In this document: one piece after another, positions 1 through 10,351 of the stretch
How the letters are laid out: each line of letters begins with the position of its first letter
Numbering within the stretch: the stretch's first letter is position 1
NCBI GenBank assembly: GCA_016758965.1
Contig: JAEPRB010000342.1
Span: forward strand, 1-34,053
Direction of reading: 5' to 3'
Length of the DNA stretch: 34,053 bases
Source of the DNA: Circinella minor
Taxonomy: Eukaryota; Mucoromycota; Mucoromycetes; Mucorales; Lichtheimiaceae
The notes under the pieces: model-generated
The model's input: only the letters and a program-made list of their open reading frames with translations
What the model was told of the DNA's origin: nothing
Databases searched by the model: none
Program-made: the position numbers and the translations under genes

Positions 1-1975
1 TAACATTCCGTGTCAAGCAAAGATTAGACTGAGACATTCAATTACCATGACAATAATTTAGTTAGGAACGTTTTTATTTAATGTAGAAACAAACACGCTT
101 TTTTTTACGTAGTTATAGTAACATGTTACATAAAAATTAACTTTTTTTACGCGTCGGGATAAATCGATTGTTATCCTCTATTGATGCACAAAAAAAAAAA
201 AGGCCAAACTCAACAATGGTGGAATATGGGATGTTCGTATTGAATATAAAAAGGTGAGGGATGCATATAAAAGATGTATAGAATATCTTTTATATTTGGA
301 AAAAAAGTTTATATGCAAACTATTTTTTTAAAAAATAAGAGCCATAAATTCTGATCAACACTCGTTTCAAGAAATTCAAAGTGTAATGAAGCATACGTTG
401 GTTTATGTATACTTGAAGGCCCACTGAACATAATTAACTATTCGCTTCCAAATCCGTCAGTTCCAACTACTCTTAAATGCAAGAATGTCAAGAAAGTATA
501 GTCTGTTTCAGCGCTGGTACTGTTTTTTTCAAAACAAACGTCTGGTCCTAATGTTCCTTAGATCGTCTAGTTTTGTGAACCTGACCGGATAGGTTTATAG
601 AATCATCGATATTTATTCTACTAACGATATATAAAATAATCAAAAACTTCCACCGAGTTTTTAGCGGATTAACCGGTCTAAAAATAAACCGCTATGTTAT
701 ATGTATATATATATTATTATGAATATATATTTTTTAAAATGAGTTATATGATACACTATTTGATAAAGAAGGTTTTTAAGTAATTTTTTCTTATTAAATA
801 TTATAATACGTACATGATCTGTTCATTTTTTTAACTAGTGTTTCTAGAGAATGGGTAGAAGCAGTTATAAACTCACAACAGTACAACGAATATTAATTAT
901 GTCGTATCATAAGTTACAGTTAATATATTTTGCAAAAAAATAAAGCGACTGATTAAATATCAACAGAAAATGTGTGGTAATTTTTTATTACCGGGAAGAT
1001 ACTCCCAGCATTGGAAATAAAGATTCTACTAAACGGTTTGGAAAACTTTTCAAGACAAAAATATTCATTTAATAATTAAGTTACGTATTGGAGTAATAAT
1101 AAGGCATAATGGAAAATATTATGAACTGAATGTAAAAAATGATTCATGATTTTTTCTAAAGTAACTATAAAGGAATAAAAGAAAAGTTAATTTGAAAGTA
1201 TTTTAACAATGATAAAGGACCGTTTGTATAATAGATGACTATCACAAAATGTAACCCAATCACGACATTATATATTATTTGTAGTATCCTAAATCACTTC
1301 ATTTTTCTCTCCAAGTAGGCAAATGCACATACGCAACATAAAAAATTTTAATTGAAACTAGACCCACAGAATATACATTATATGATTGTACAAATATAAC
1401 GTGTTTATCAAAATGCATAAATTTCAAATGTTCTACGTAGAAAAAGTAATACTAGCTTGGTTCCTTTTATATATAAATATATGATAAATACTATATGATG
1501 TTTTTTTTCTTTACCAAACTGTCAAAGCAGCACGATAATAATATTATGTATATATATGATAATTCGTTCTTTACGTATTATAAATACTGTATCAGTTAAT
1601 GATGACATGAATCCTAATAAAATGCTTTTATTTTTAAAAGTGTCTAACACATATCAAATTAAATATATCCCAAGCTTATATACAAAAACGGGTGACCATG
1701 TATTATAACATATTACTTTCTCACCGCTACATGACATAATAGAATAAGTGTATGTTTGTGAATGGGATAGTATAAAGTTATTAGCATAGGTGGAATAGAG
1801 AATTCAAACAACACTTTTCTCTGATTATAAACTTAAATCGATCAAAATTGGTTACTCCGATAAAGAGAACTAATGCATATATTTTTTTTATGTATATAAA
1901 ACAAAAATTTTGTTTAATAGTTGGTATTTACAAAATTATTAATATTAAAAAAGACAATCATAAAAATTGTGGATT
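1..1975. other. AT-rich spacer without recognisable gene
   Basis: No open reading frame of useful length, tRNA-like box or transposase-like peptide was seen on either strand. The stretch is a mosaic of A/T runs. A short hairpin (TAGCGG at 662-667 against CCGCTA at 689-694) is the only structure noticed and is weak. It lies downstream of the MTO1 stop codon, so its right end should hold the MTO1 3' UTR and polyadenylation region. It could be a decayed mobile element, but nothing in it proves that. Confidence 0.6.
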
Positions 1976-4900
1976 TTAGGCAGTCTCGCTCATTAACTCC
2001 TCTTTTTCTTGTGATTGAGTAGGTGGAGAGGTACTACTACTACTACCACGTCCCATGCGACGGGCATATCGTAAAAGGACAACCATTGCGGCTGGTGTCA
2101 TACCTTCTATTCGCTTCGCAGCACCCAATGTCTCAGGTCGTACTGTTGCTAATTTATGACGTACTTCATGTGATAATTGATTCATTCTACAAAGGGTATA
2201 TATACGAAAACATATCGTTAGCATGATAATAAGAAAAGAAAAAAAAACAAATAAACAAATAAGACCAATCAATTATTATAAATTACTTACGCTGAATATT
2301 CAAGATTGATATCTAATTTTAAGTTCTCATCCCGTTTCAACGCTGCAACTTCAGCTTCTTGACGTTTCAAAAATGGTTTATAACGGCCTAATGATTTTTT
2401 TTACATGATATATGAGATTATATGTACATATATATATCATTGAATCACACACAGAAAGATAGAGGAAAACGTAATATAAATTGTATACTGAATATATTTA
2501 CCTTCTATCACTAATCGCTCTCGTAATGATCCGTCCAAATGTTTCAATGATGGAATAACATCAAGTAGTTTTTCCCTGGAAACATCCGGTCGTGTCAACA
2601 TGTCCATACCACTAAACCAAAATATACAATATACAGATAAATATAATTATATCAAAAAAGACTTTATATCATCCCTCTTAATTACGTTTTTTTTTCTTTG
2701 TGTAAAATCTTACCTCCTAAGGACACCATTATCATTTAATTTTACTGATCCAGTGACGATACCCTCTTTAGCCCAAGCTTTTGGTGACATACGCAATTCC
2801 TCTAATGCTGATAACGCTTCATCCAAAGCTTTGACATTTTTTTCATGCTGTTCCCATCGTTCATTATGAACAACACCAACTTCATAACCTTTTTGGGTCA
2901 AACGTAAATCAGCATTGTCTGATCGTAACAACAATCGATATTCAGAACGAGATGTAAATACACGATAAGGCTCTTCAACGCCTTTAGTCACCAAGTCATC
3001 AATAAGTACACCGATATAAGCATCTGAACGATCAAGAATAAAAGGTTCCCGACCTAATGAGTTTAAGCCAGCATTAATACCAGCCATGATACCCTGAGCT
3101 GCAGCTTCTTCATAACCAGTAGTTCCATTAATTTGACCAGCCAAGAAAAGACCACTGATACGTTTTGTTTCTAAGGTGGATCGTAATTCACGTGGATCAA
3201 TATGATCATATTCAACACCGTAACCTAAAAAATATACAGAGCAATGTTAGTATGAACTACATCCTGTTTTTTTTTCTCTTGTTACTTTTTCTTTAAAAAT
3301 TTTACTTACCAGGCATAGTCATATCCACATTTTCTAAACCTTTAATCATTCGTAAGAAATTAAGTTGAATATCTTCAGGCATAGTGTTTGAAATTCCATT
3401 AGGATAAACGATATGATCATCAAGTCCTTCTGGTTCTAACCACATTGTATGACCTTCTTTTTGTTTGAAACGTCTAATTTTACTTTCTAGAGATGGACAA
3501 TATCTATTTAAACCCTTTTTATCAGCATTTTTTTTTCTTTTCAAAAACAAACCTTCCTCTTTTTTTTTAATTGAACAGATTATAATTAAAATGATTTATC
3601 CTACCTTGGTCCATTTACAGTTTCACGAATATGGATACTTTTATCAAAATTTGCTTCAACATATTGATGAACTTGAGGATTTGTACGTGTTTGATGACAT
3701 AAAATTTGTTGATCCTGTTCCCAAATAAAAGATGAATTAGTATGATTTTTACTTGGTTCAGTTATAAAAAAAAAAATACTTACAGCATAAGGTACAGTTT
3801 TATGAAGATAAGAAAAGGGCATAGGTGGATCATCTCCTCGTTGAACTTCTAATCCTTCATAATTAATCGTTCGACCATCCAATCGAGGAGGTGTACCTAT
3901 AAAAAGTCATATTCATCCCAAATTATTGTTTAGATATAAATCTATATCTTAACTAACGAGCGATAATATCAATCCTTTTTTTTTCTAACCCATTGTTACC
4001 ATTAGTATTATTACCTGTTTTCAATCGTCCCAATTTAAATCCTGCCTGTCGTAACGATCTGGATAATCCATTGGATGGATCTTCACCAAGACGTCCTGCT
4101 GGCCAGAATTTTAAACCTAAATGGATTTCTCCACCAAGAAAAGTACCAGTTGTAATAACAATGTTTGGAGCATGAATTGTTTGTCCATTTTCTATACAAT
4201 GCAAGAAAAAAATTAGCTGTTTATTAATAACGAAGTTTGTTTATATATACATAAAATGTAATGCGAGTATATATCTACCACACACACACACACACACACA
4301 CACATAATCACATTTACTAAACATTTGATTTTTTTTTAAAAAAAAATTAAGAATTGAACGGAAGGGGGGGAGGAAAAAACAATAAATAAATAATGATTAT
4401 TTCTTACCTAACCGAATTCCCTGAACAGTAGAAATAGCACCTTTTTCTTTAATTGTATTATGTTCATTTTCAGTTTCACCTTTACTCAAAATAAGATCTG
4501 CAACACTTCCTGCAGAAATTGTTAAATTTGGATAATTTTTTAAATATTCTTGTAAATGTTTTTTATATAATTTTCGATCAATTTGTGCTCGAGGTCCCTA
4601 CAATAAAATATATTAGCAGTTGTTTATATAAGTTATATATAAATTAGTTAATATATTTACATAGACAGCAGGACCCTTGGATCGATTAAGGACCTTGAAT
4701 TGAATACCGGACAAATCTAATATTTTTTTTTCATTGTTTGTTTTAATATATATATATATATATATTTACTTTATTTAATTTGTTATTATTTTATACTTTA
4801 CCAGAGATACGACCACAAACACCATCTAAAGCATCAATTTCTCGAACTAATACACCTTTACCTACACCTCCAAATGACGGGTTACAAGACATTTCACCTT

Positions 4901-5217
4901 TTATATATATATTTTTATAAAGATCAAATATTTTAGTTTTCCTATTATTATTATTCTACATTCGACCTTTTTTTTTTTGAATCACAATGGTATTTTAATT
5001 ATATAATACCAATAGTATCTGTATTCTGAGTGATCAAGAGTGTCCGTGCACCAACTCTTGCAGCAGCCGTACATGCTTCAGTTCCAGCATGTCCACCACC
5101 AATAACAATAACGTCATAATCAATTGGTTTTTGTTGAGTATGATTTAAGCGTCGAGTAATAATTGATCGTCTACTAAAACTCGATCGTTTAGCAATTAAT
5201 CGGATCGACCGATGCAT
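1976..5217 (-). CDS. MTO1: MTO1/GidA (MnmG), mitochondrial tRNA wobble-uridine modification enzyme
   Basis: FAD-dependent partner of the MnmE/MSS1 GTPase; the family installs the (carboxymethyl)aminomethyl group on wobble U34 of mitochondrial tRNAs. Proposed exons: 5217-5010, 4897-4802, 4716-4661, 4597-4408, 4191-4015, 3896-3784, 3714-3605, 3503-3310, 3224-2714, 2611-2502, 2387-2291, 2186-1976, giving 690 residues. Visible motifs: a basic, Arg/Ser-rich mitochondrial presequence (about residues 1-28), the FAD-binding GGGHAG loop (40-45), SCNPSFGG (73-80), the GidA signature RLKTGTPPR (239-247), [15 protein letters not shown] in the large ninth exon, and the C-terminal GidA helical domain starting around [14 protein letters not shown] (589). 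The Met at 5217 is preferred over an in-frame upstream Met at 5289 because it begins the presequence and the upstream extension is hydrophobic low complexity. The tail ends in a Ser/Thr/Gln/Glu-rich stretch. The gene is divergent from the acetyltransferase-like gene at 5442. The family call is secure; the exon 7 acceptor is the least certain junction. Confidence 0.95.
4279..4304. repeat. (CA)13 microsatellite in an MTO1 intron
   Basis: Thirteen perfect CA units lie inside the intron between MTO1 exons 4 and 5 (4407-4192). It is a simple repeat and is outside the coding sequence. Confidence 0.95.
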
Positions 5218-5441
5218 AATTATTATTATTTTAAAGTTGACAAAAGGAGAAAGTTTTGCAAAAGAAAAAAAAAAAAAGGACAAACACAAACTCCTGTTCC
5301 CCCTCTGTTACACCTTTTTTTTTTTTATGGCCGCTCTCTCTTTCTCTCTCTCTCTCTTTTTTCTCTTTTCGGAAAATTTATATTACGCTTTAACTCTTTT
5401 TATCTTTTTCTTTTCATACAATAACAATCACTATATTAAAT
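5218..5441. promoter_or_regulatory. Divergent promoter region of MTO1 and the NAT8-like gene
   Basis: Only 224 bp separate the two start codons, which face away from each other, so both promoters and 5' UTRs must fit here. The + strand is strongly pyrimidine-rich towards the right gene (T runs at about 5313-5325, CT repeats at about 5336-5366), a common feature of fungal 5' flanks. No TATA box or known factor site can be named with confidence. Confidence 0.6.
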
Positions 5442-6071
5442 ATGGAACAACACATTCGAGAATATAAAATTGAGGATGAGGATGCAGTACGACAATTATA
5501 TTGGGAAGCAGCTCAACAACATCGTAATCGATACATTATAAACACTTTGTTACAACGACAAAGTGTACGAAGAACTTGGCAAGCAGGACTAGTTGGTTTA
5601 CTCAGCTTACACTTGGCAACAACGAAAGGAACAGGAGGACGCGCTTTACTCATGTTGGAATTAGCATTATGGAGTTGTGGTGTTGGTATGGGTTGGTATA
5701 TGTGGATACGTAACGAATGGGAAAATCGAATTAAAAAGCATAGTATTTGGATGGCTGAAAGACTACAACATATTCAACAAAATAATACAAAAAATAATGC
5801 TTGGGTAATGGAAGTAGATCAAGTAGAAGGTGAAGAAAAAGAGAAAGAAGGGAAGAGAAAGAACAAGTTAATAGGAGCGGTAGCACTTGAATATCAACAA
5901 GAGGAGCATGAAGGAAGGATACAAAATTTGACAGGTGTTGAATCAAGAATTGAACTAGCTTTGGTTAGAACAGTGATTCAATTTGCCCGGGATCATGGTA
6001 TTAAAGTGATTGCTACATGCCGTAATGATGCAAAGTGGTCCGAATATTGTTTTTCTTCGGTTCATTCTTGA
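5442..6071 (+). CDS. NAT8/camello-like GNAT acetyltransferase homologue, probably membrane-anchored, degenerate CoA loop
   Basis: A single-exon gene of 209 residues. The order of segments matches the NAT8/camello family: an N-terminal IREYKIEDEDAVRQLY segment, a hydrophobic hairpin (about 45-59 and 68-89) that would anchor it in an internal membrane, an IGAVALEY strand (about 144-151), and ALVRTVIQFARDHG (173-186), which closely resembles the helix after the acetyl-CoA loop in animal NAT8. The usual R-x-x-G-x-A/G pyrophosphate loop just before that helix is replaced by SRIELA (about 168-173), with no glycine. The end of the domain (the usual A..LY...GF segment) is reduced to about KWSEYCFSSV and then stops. 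A Lys/Glu-rich insertion (about 126-142) precedes the conserved core. It may be a catalytically weak or inactive paralogue, or a 3' exon may be missing from this model. Acetylation of a specific substrate cannot be inferred. Confidence 0.7.
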   Translation: MEQHIREYKIEDEDAVRQLYWEAAQQHRNRYIINTLLQRQSVRRTWQAGLVGLLSLHLATTKGTGGRALLMLELALWSCGVGMGWYMWIRNEWENRIKKHSIWMAERLQHIQQNNTKNNAWVMEVDQVEGEEKEKEGKRKNKLIGAVALEYQQEEHEGRIQNLTGVESRIELALVRTVIQFARDHGIKVIATCRNDAKWSEYCFSSVHS

Positions 6072-6187
6072 ACAAACCAGACGCATTTATTATTTTTTAT
6101 TATATAATCCTCCTTTTGTTATTGTTTTTTATTCTTTATTTTATTTTTATTTATTTTTCTTTTAATTTGATATCTCTATTCTACCAT

Positions 6188-6227
<40 letters not shown>

Positions 6228-6431
6228 TTTTTATCTTTTATTTTAACATATCATATATACAATCAATTATTATTCCCGGGTCTTTTTTTTTCTCTCTCTC
6301 CTTTCCCTCTCTCTAACTCATATTACCTACACACATTACATTCATATATACTAAAACTCACACACACACACTCTCTCTCTCTCTCTCTTTCTCTCTTTTC
6401 CTTTCTTTTCTTTTTTCATTCTACAAAGATT
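6072..6431. promoter_or_regulatory. Pyrimidine-rich upstream region of the LRR gene
   Basis: This 360-bp spacer lies between two head-to-tail genes. It carries a (TC)14 run at 6191-6218, T runs, and further CT repeats around 6292-6312 and 6370-6400, ending close to the start codon at 6432. Long CT tracts just upstream of start codons are typical fungal promoter or 5' UTR sequence. No terminator can be pointed to for the upstream gene. Confidence 0.5.
6191..6218. repeat. (TC)14 microsatellite
   Basis: Fourteen perfect TC units in the spacer upstream of the LRR gene, followed by a long T run. Confidence 0.95.
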
Positions 6432-7829
6432 ATGTCTTCTCAAACTGCTTTACATAATCTTCAAATCCCTTCACATGAACCCATCCATCATCTTTTTTCA
6501 CCAACTACCTTAGCTCATGACCTTTCTTATGTTGATAATACATATTATGAATCAACTGATTCTGATTCTCGATCATCATCACATAGTCCTACCGATGGAT
6601 CATATTCAAAAATGACAGAAAAATCACAACAATCCATTACTCGTATGCATACAGTGACATTTAACCGAGCCATTAACGTATTATCGTCCATCTCGCGGTT
6701 GGATCTGTGAGATTTCCCAACTTTTTTTTTCTTTCAATCGATTTCTCTTTTTCTTTTTCTCTCTCTCTCTATCTCTCTATCTCTCTTGGTGTGTGTGTGT
6801 GTGTGTTTTGAGTCAGGTGTTGGAGGGGTGGAAAGAGATATTGTCAACATAGTAAATAAATAAAAATTGCTATAGTTATTGTTACCTAGCAAACGAAAAC
6901 AGGGAGAAAAAGAGGGGAGACAAGGACTTTTAAGAGTGTATATTATATACACAATAATAATTATAATAATTATAACTACTAATCTGTCAAATTTTATAAT
7001 CAACCAACTTTATTATGATATATACATTTATAGACGCGCTGTCGGTCTCTATGTTATACCACCACAACTTACAACATTAACACGATTAACGTTACTCGAC
7101 TTGTCTTATAATCGATTGGAATCATTACCTTCGTCAATAGGTCACCTTAAACATTTACGACAACTCAACTTGGCCCATAACCGACTTGCTGAAATTCCTC
7201 GTGTCATTCCAACTTTAAAAAAACTCACCTATCTCGACTTATCCTACAATATGTTTACTGAAGTTCCATTAAGTTTATCCATGTTGAAACATTTGACGCA
7301 TCTTGATTTATCTTATTCACATATTGATGCTGTACCAGCTGAATTATTACGATTATCCATTGCTACCATAAAAACAGAGGGATGCCCTCAATTACAAGAA
7401 AAAGTAGCAGAATTCACGCATTCATTGGCTCATAATCCACCTAGTTTGGCGGAAATATGCGCTCGTCAAATGGCTGTGTCACATAATATTATTAATGATA
7501 ATGGTGACAATAGAAGTAGTAACAAAAAGAAGAAAACAAATAAAAAGCAACGATCTAGTAGTAGTAGTAGTAAAAAAAGAAGCATATTTGATCAAGAAAA
7601 GCAACAAGAACAGCCAGAGGATTTACCAGATCATTTACAAAACTATATTGACCAATCAAAGGCGTGCTTTTACTGTGGAGAACCCTATTTTGATAATCCC
7701 GTTATGCGATATCGTATTGTCCAACAACATGATGGTAGTTGTATACCGATACGATATAATTTATGTTCTGCTCATTGGAGTGATGACCAAGATAGAATTT
7801 TAGCATTATTTTCACGACATTCCTCTTGA
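6432..7829 (+). CDS. Leucine-rich-repeat protein with LRRC58-like C-terminal Cys module
   Basis: Exons 6432-6706 and 7034-7829 (one 327-bp intron, GTGAGA donor, TTATAG acceptor) give 356 residues. The splice joins two halves of an LRR: LDL from exon 1 with the IPPQL-type segment of exon 2. An N-terminal Ser/His-rich disordered region (about 1-75) precedes four or five LRRs of the LDLSYNRLESLP type (about 87-200). Next come PPSLAEICARQM, a poly-Ser/Lys basic linker, and an EDLPDHLQNYI segment. The C-terminal module has Cys303, Cys306, Cys328 and Cys336 around PYFDNP and NLCS. As I recall it, vertebrate LRRC58 has the same order: LRRs, then PxSLxELAxR, then a DLPxxLxxYL segment, then a Cys motif ending in LCS. 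This suggests a scaffold or substrate-recognition protein. The Cys set could bind zinc, which is inference. There is no signal peptide or membrane segment. Confidence 0.8.
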
Positions 7830-8642
7830 TTTTTTTTATATATATTACTATCATATCATTATTATTATTTTCTGTACTAGTCAAACATTTATCATCATAT
7901 TGGTCATTTTTAACAAAAACAAACCATTTTTCATTATATTATATTGCATCATATTACTATTCATTCATACTCTTAATAACAATACCTTTTTTTTTTAATC
8001 TTGGTTACATGAACTTGGCTCTTTTTTTCTTTCTTTCTTGCTATAATAATACCCTTTACATTTTTATTTTCATGGCTTTTTTTTTTTATTTTTCTTCCAT
8101 TCTCTTCAAGGTAAAAAAAAAAAAAATCACTACCGATTTTGTTCCTTTTTTTTTTTTCTGCAAAAAGCGTGGGGTTATTTTTTTTTCTTAATATAATGAA
8201 TTTTTTATTCCCCTGCCAACTTTTTAATAGAAGCTGTCTTCTACTGACAGCTATCTTATGAGCCCTGTTGTCTGTGGTAAAATGGCAAAAGACCAGGAAA
8301 AAAACCCCTTTTCCATTTATCTCTGACCCCCGCGACTTTGTACGTTTTATTACTGTTATTATTATTTATCTAGTGCTAACTCTTTCTATATACCCTATTA
8401 TTTTATAGCCAATATATTCAACATCAAGGGTACGTAAATAACAAATTCTATCACGATTCCTTCTTTGTCATTTCTCAAGTAACCCATGTCACCATATATA
8501 AAAGAAATGAAAGACTGAAAATGCTCGAAGGGTTTTTTATTTTTATTTTTATTTGTTGTTGTTTATCGTTTCATTTATAATTTAGCCCTACCACATTTAT
8601 ATATATATATATATATTTTAAAGAAAAAGAAAACTCACAATC
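7830..8642. promoter_or_regulatory. Spacer between the LRR gene and the thaumatin-like gene
   Basis: AT-rich sequence with long T runs. Its right half should contain the promoter of the secreted thaumatin-like gene. A TA run at about 8600-8616, shortly before the start codon, could serve as a TATA-like element, but this is weak. A hairpin with a perfect 7-bp stem sits at 8232-8252. A C-rich patch, CCCCCGCGAC near 8327-8336, stands out in the AT background. No coding sequence was seen. Confidence 0.5.
8232..8252. other. Short inverted repeat (7-bp stem, 7-nt loop)
   Basis: AGCTGTC (8232-8238) pairs perfectly with GACAGCT (8246-8252) across a TTCTACT loop. It could be a dimeric factor site or chance. 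Position about 390 bp upstream of the thaumatin-like start codon. Confidence 0.4.
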
Positions 8643-9474
8643 ATGCGTACAACTGCACTTGCATTTGCTGCCGCTCTCTTTATTAGTTCATCATGTGTTC
8701 AAGGTTATGGTTTTGGTTTTGCTGCTGAAGGTAGTACTGCTGGTGGTAACAAAGAAATCGCAGTCAAGAATAATTGTAAAGACACTATTGGTGTAGGTGT
8801 TCTTACCAATGGTCAATCTCAACCGGAAAAAACTTTTGATTTATCACCAGGATCAAGTCAAACCATTACCAAGAGTGATAAATGGGGTGGACGTGTATGG
8901 GGACGTCATGGATGTCAAGGTCAATCTACGGGTAAATGTGGCACTCCCGGTACTGGTAACCCTGCTTCTTTGGCCGAATTTTTCTTCAAAGGATCTGGGG
9001 ATCATGACTATTATGATATCTCCTTAGTGGATGGATATAATCTTCCAATAACTATCACACCTAAATCAACGGGTGGTGGTGATGGTAAATATAAATGTGG
9101 TAAGGCATCATGTGATGTCCCCGATTGTCCTAAGGATTTTGCTATTACAGATGATAAAGGCAATGTAATTGGATGTCAAAGTGCTTGCTCAAAAAATAAT
9201 TCAGATGAGGATTGCTGTAAAGGTGCTCATGATGATCCTAATGTCTGTAAGCCTGACAAACAATCGCAAAGTGTCAAAGAGGCTTGCCCAGATGCCTATT
9301 CTGTAAGTACTATCTTATTATTAGGAGTGAGATATTAAAACTTGTTTTACATGTAGTAGTAAATAATAACTGAGTCGATTCTATTTTTTTTAATATCATA
9401 AATAGTTTGCCTATGATGACCAAACAAGTACATTCAACTGCCAAGAAAATAGCTATGAAGTTACCTTCTGTTAA
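8643..9474 (+). CDS. Secreted thaumatin-like protein (TLP)
   Basis: Exons 8643-9302 and 9406-9474 (103-bp intron with GTAAGT donor and AATAG acceptor) give 242 residues. A classic signal peptide (about residues 1-21, with a hydrophobic Ala/Phe/Leu core) indicates secretion. Thaumatin-family hallmarks are WGGRVWGRHGC in the N-terminal third, a GDHDYYDISLVDGYNLP strand region, and CPDAYSFAYDD (215-225), which is split by the intron exactly after Ser220. The mature part contains 14 cysteines, enough for seven disulfides, between the 10 of small and 16 of large plant TLPs. The family folds as a beta-sandwich with an acidic cleft; some members bind or cut beta-1,3-glucan, but substrate cannot be read here. 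The next gene, convergent, is a GH16 wall enzyme. Family call secure, function open. Confidence 0.92.
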
Positions 9475-10351
9475 TAATCTTTCATGCCATTATATATATA
9501 TATATATATATATTCTCTTTTTTTATTTATTTTTATCATCTAATACGACTCTCAAGTGAAAGAAAGCTGTAATATTATACACAATATCACATCTTCATTT
9601 TTTTTTGTAATAAATTATTTCTTTATATATTTAATACTTGATTAAATACAAGTCTATTTTTCAATATTTATTCTATGAGACTTTTCAAAACATGTCAATC
9701 ACATATATATGAAACTAAAAAAAAAAAAGTCTGTACAGGGGATAATAACATAATTATGCTATACAAACATGTAGAAGGGATACACATAAATGCATCTCTA
9801 ACCTTGTTATGCAAATGACATTTTGGGTTATTTGTAAATTATGTAACGAGTAAAGGTTGTCATGAGAACAAAATAAAACTGTATATGTATGAAATCAATT
9901 AATATTTGTGGTTCTAACAAAAGCAAATGTGTTTCCATTATATGTTTCGTTTATATATATATATAAGTAATAATAATGAATATACAGAATTTATGCAACA
10001 AGCCATTACATTTATCGTTGGGGGGCAAAGAAGGCAATTGAAAAAAAAATTATCTACTGCTGCATAAATATATTCTTACCCATGTCTTTTCGTATAGTCG
10101 ATCAGGGGCATTTTATATTTGAAGAAGCACTTAACATACAATAACCCCCTCTCCATATTTTTTCTTAAAAAAAATAACTCAGTGAAATTTTTACATGTAA
10201 AAAAAAAAAATGTTAAGACTATATACACTTATTATAATTTTATTTGTAAGCTGGATTATATATAAAAAGATTTTATGTGGTAAAAAAAAAAAGTGTACAA
10301 GATGACGACAATGATGAAAAGTTTTAAATAAATAAATAGAAAAAAAAAAGA
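9475..10351. other. Convergent 3' spacer between the TLP and GH16 genes
   Basis: An 877-bp AT-rich region between two facing stop codons, so it contains the 3' ends of both transcripts. It holds a TA dinucleotide run at about 9491-9513 and A runs around 9718-9729, 10200-10210 and 10282-10292. No coding potential or RNA gene was recognised. Confidence 0.6.

Noticed and set aside
662..694. Hairpin TAGCGG/CCGCTA in the left spacer
   Set aside because: Only six paired bases around a 21-nt loop; expected by chance at this length of spacer.
5215..5289. Upstream in-frame Met for MTO1 at 5289
   Set aside because: It adds a hydrophobic Phe/Ile-rich stretch without family similarity, whereas the Met at 5217 begins a standard basic mitochondrial presequence.
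6035..6316. 93-residue + strand ORF made of Phe, Leu and Ser
   Set aside because: It is a translation of the CT and T repeats in the spacer and overlaps the end of the NAT8-like gene in another frame.
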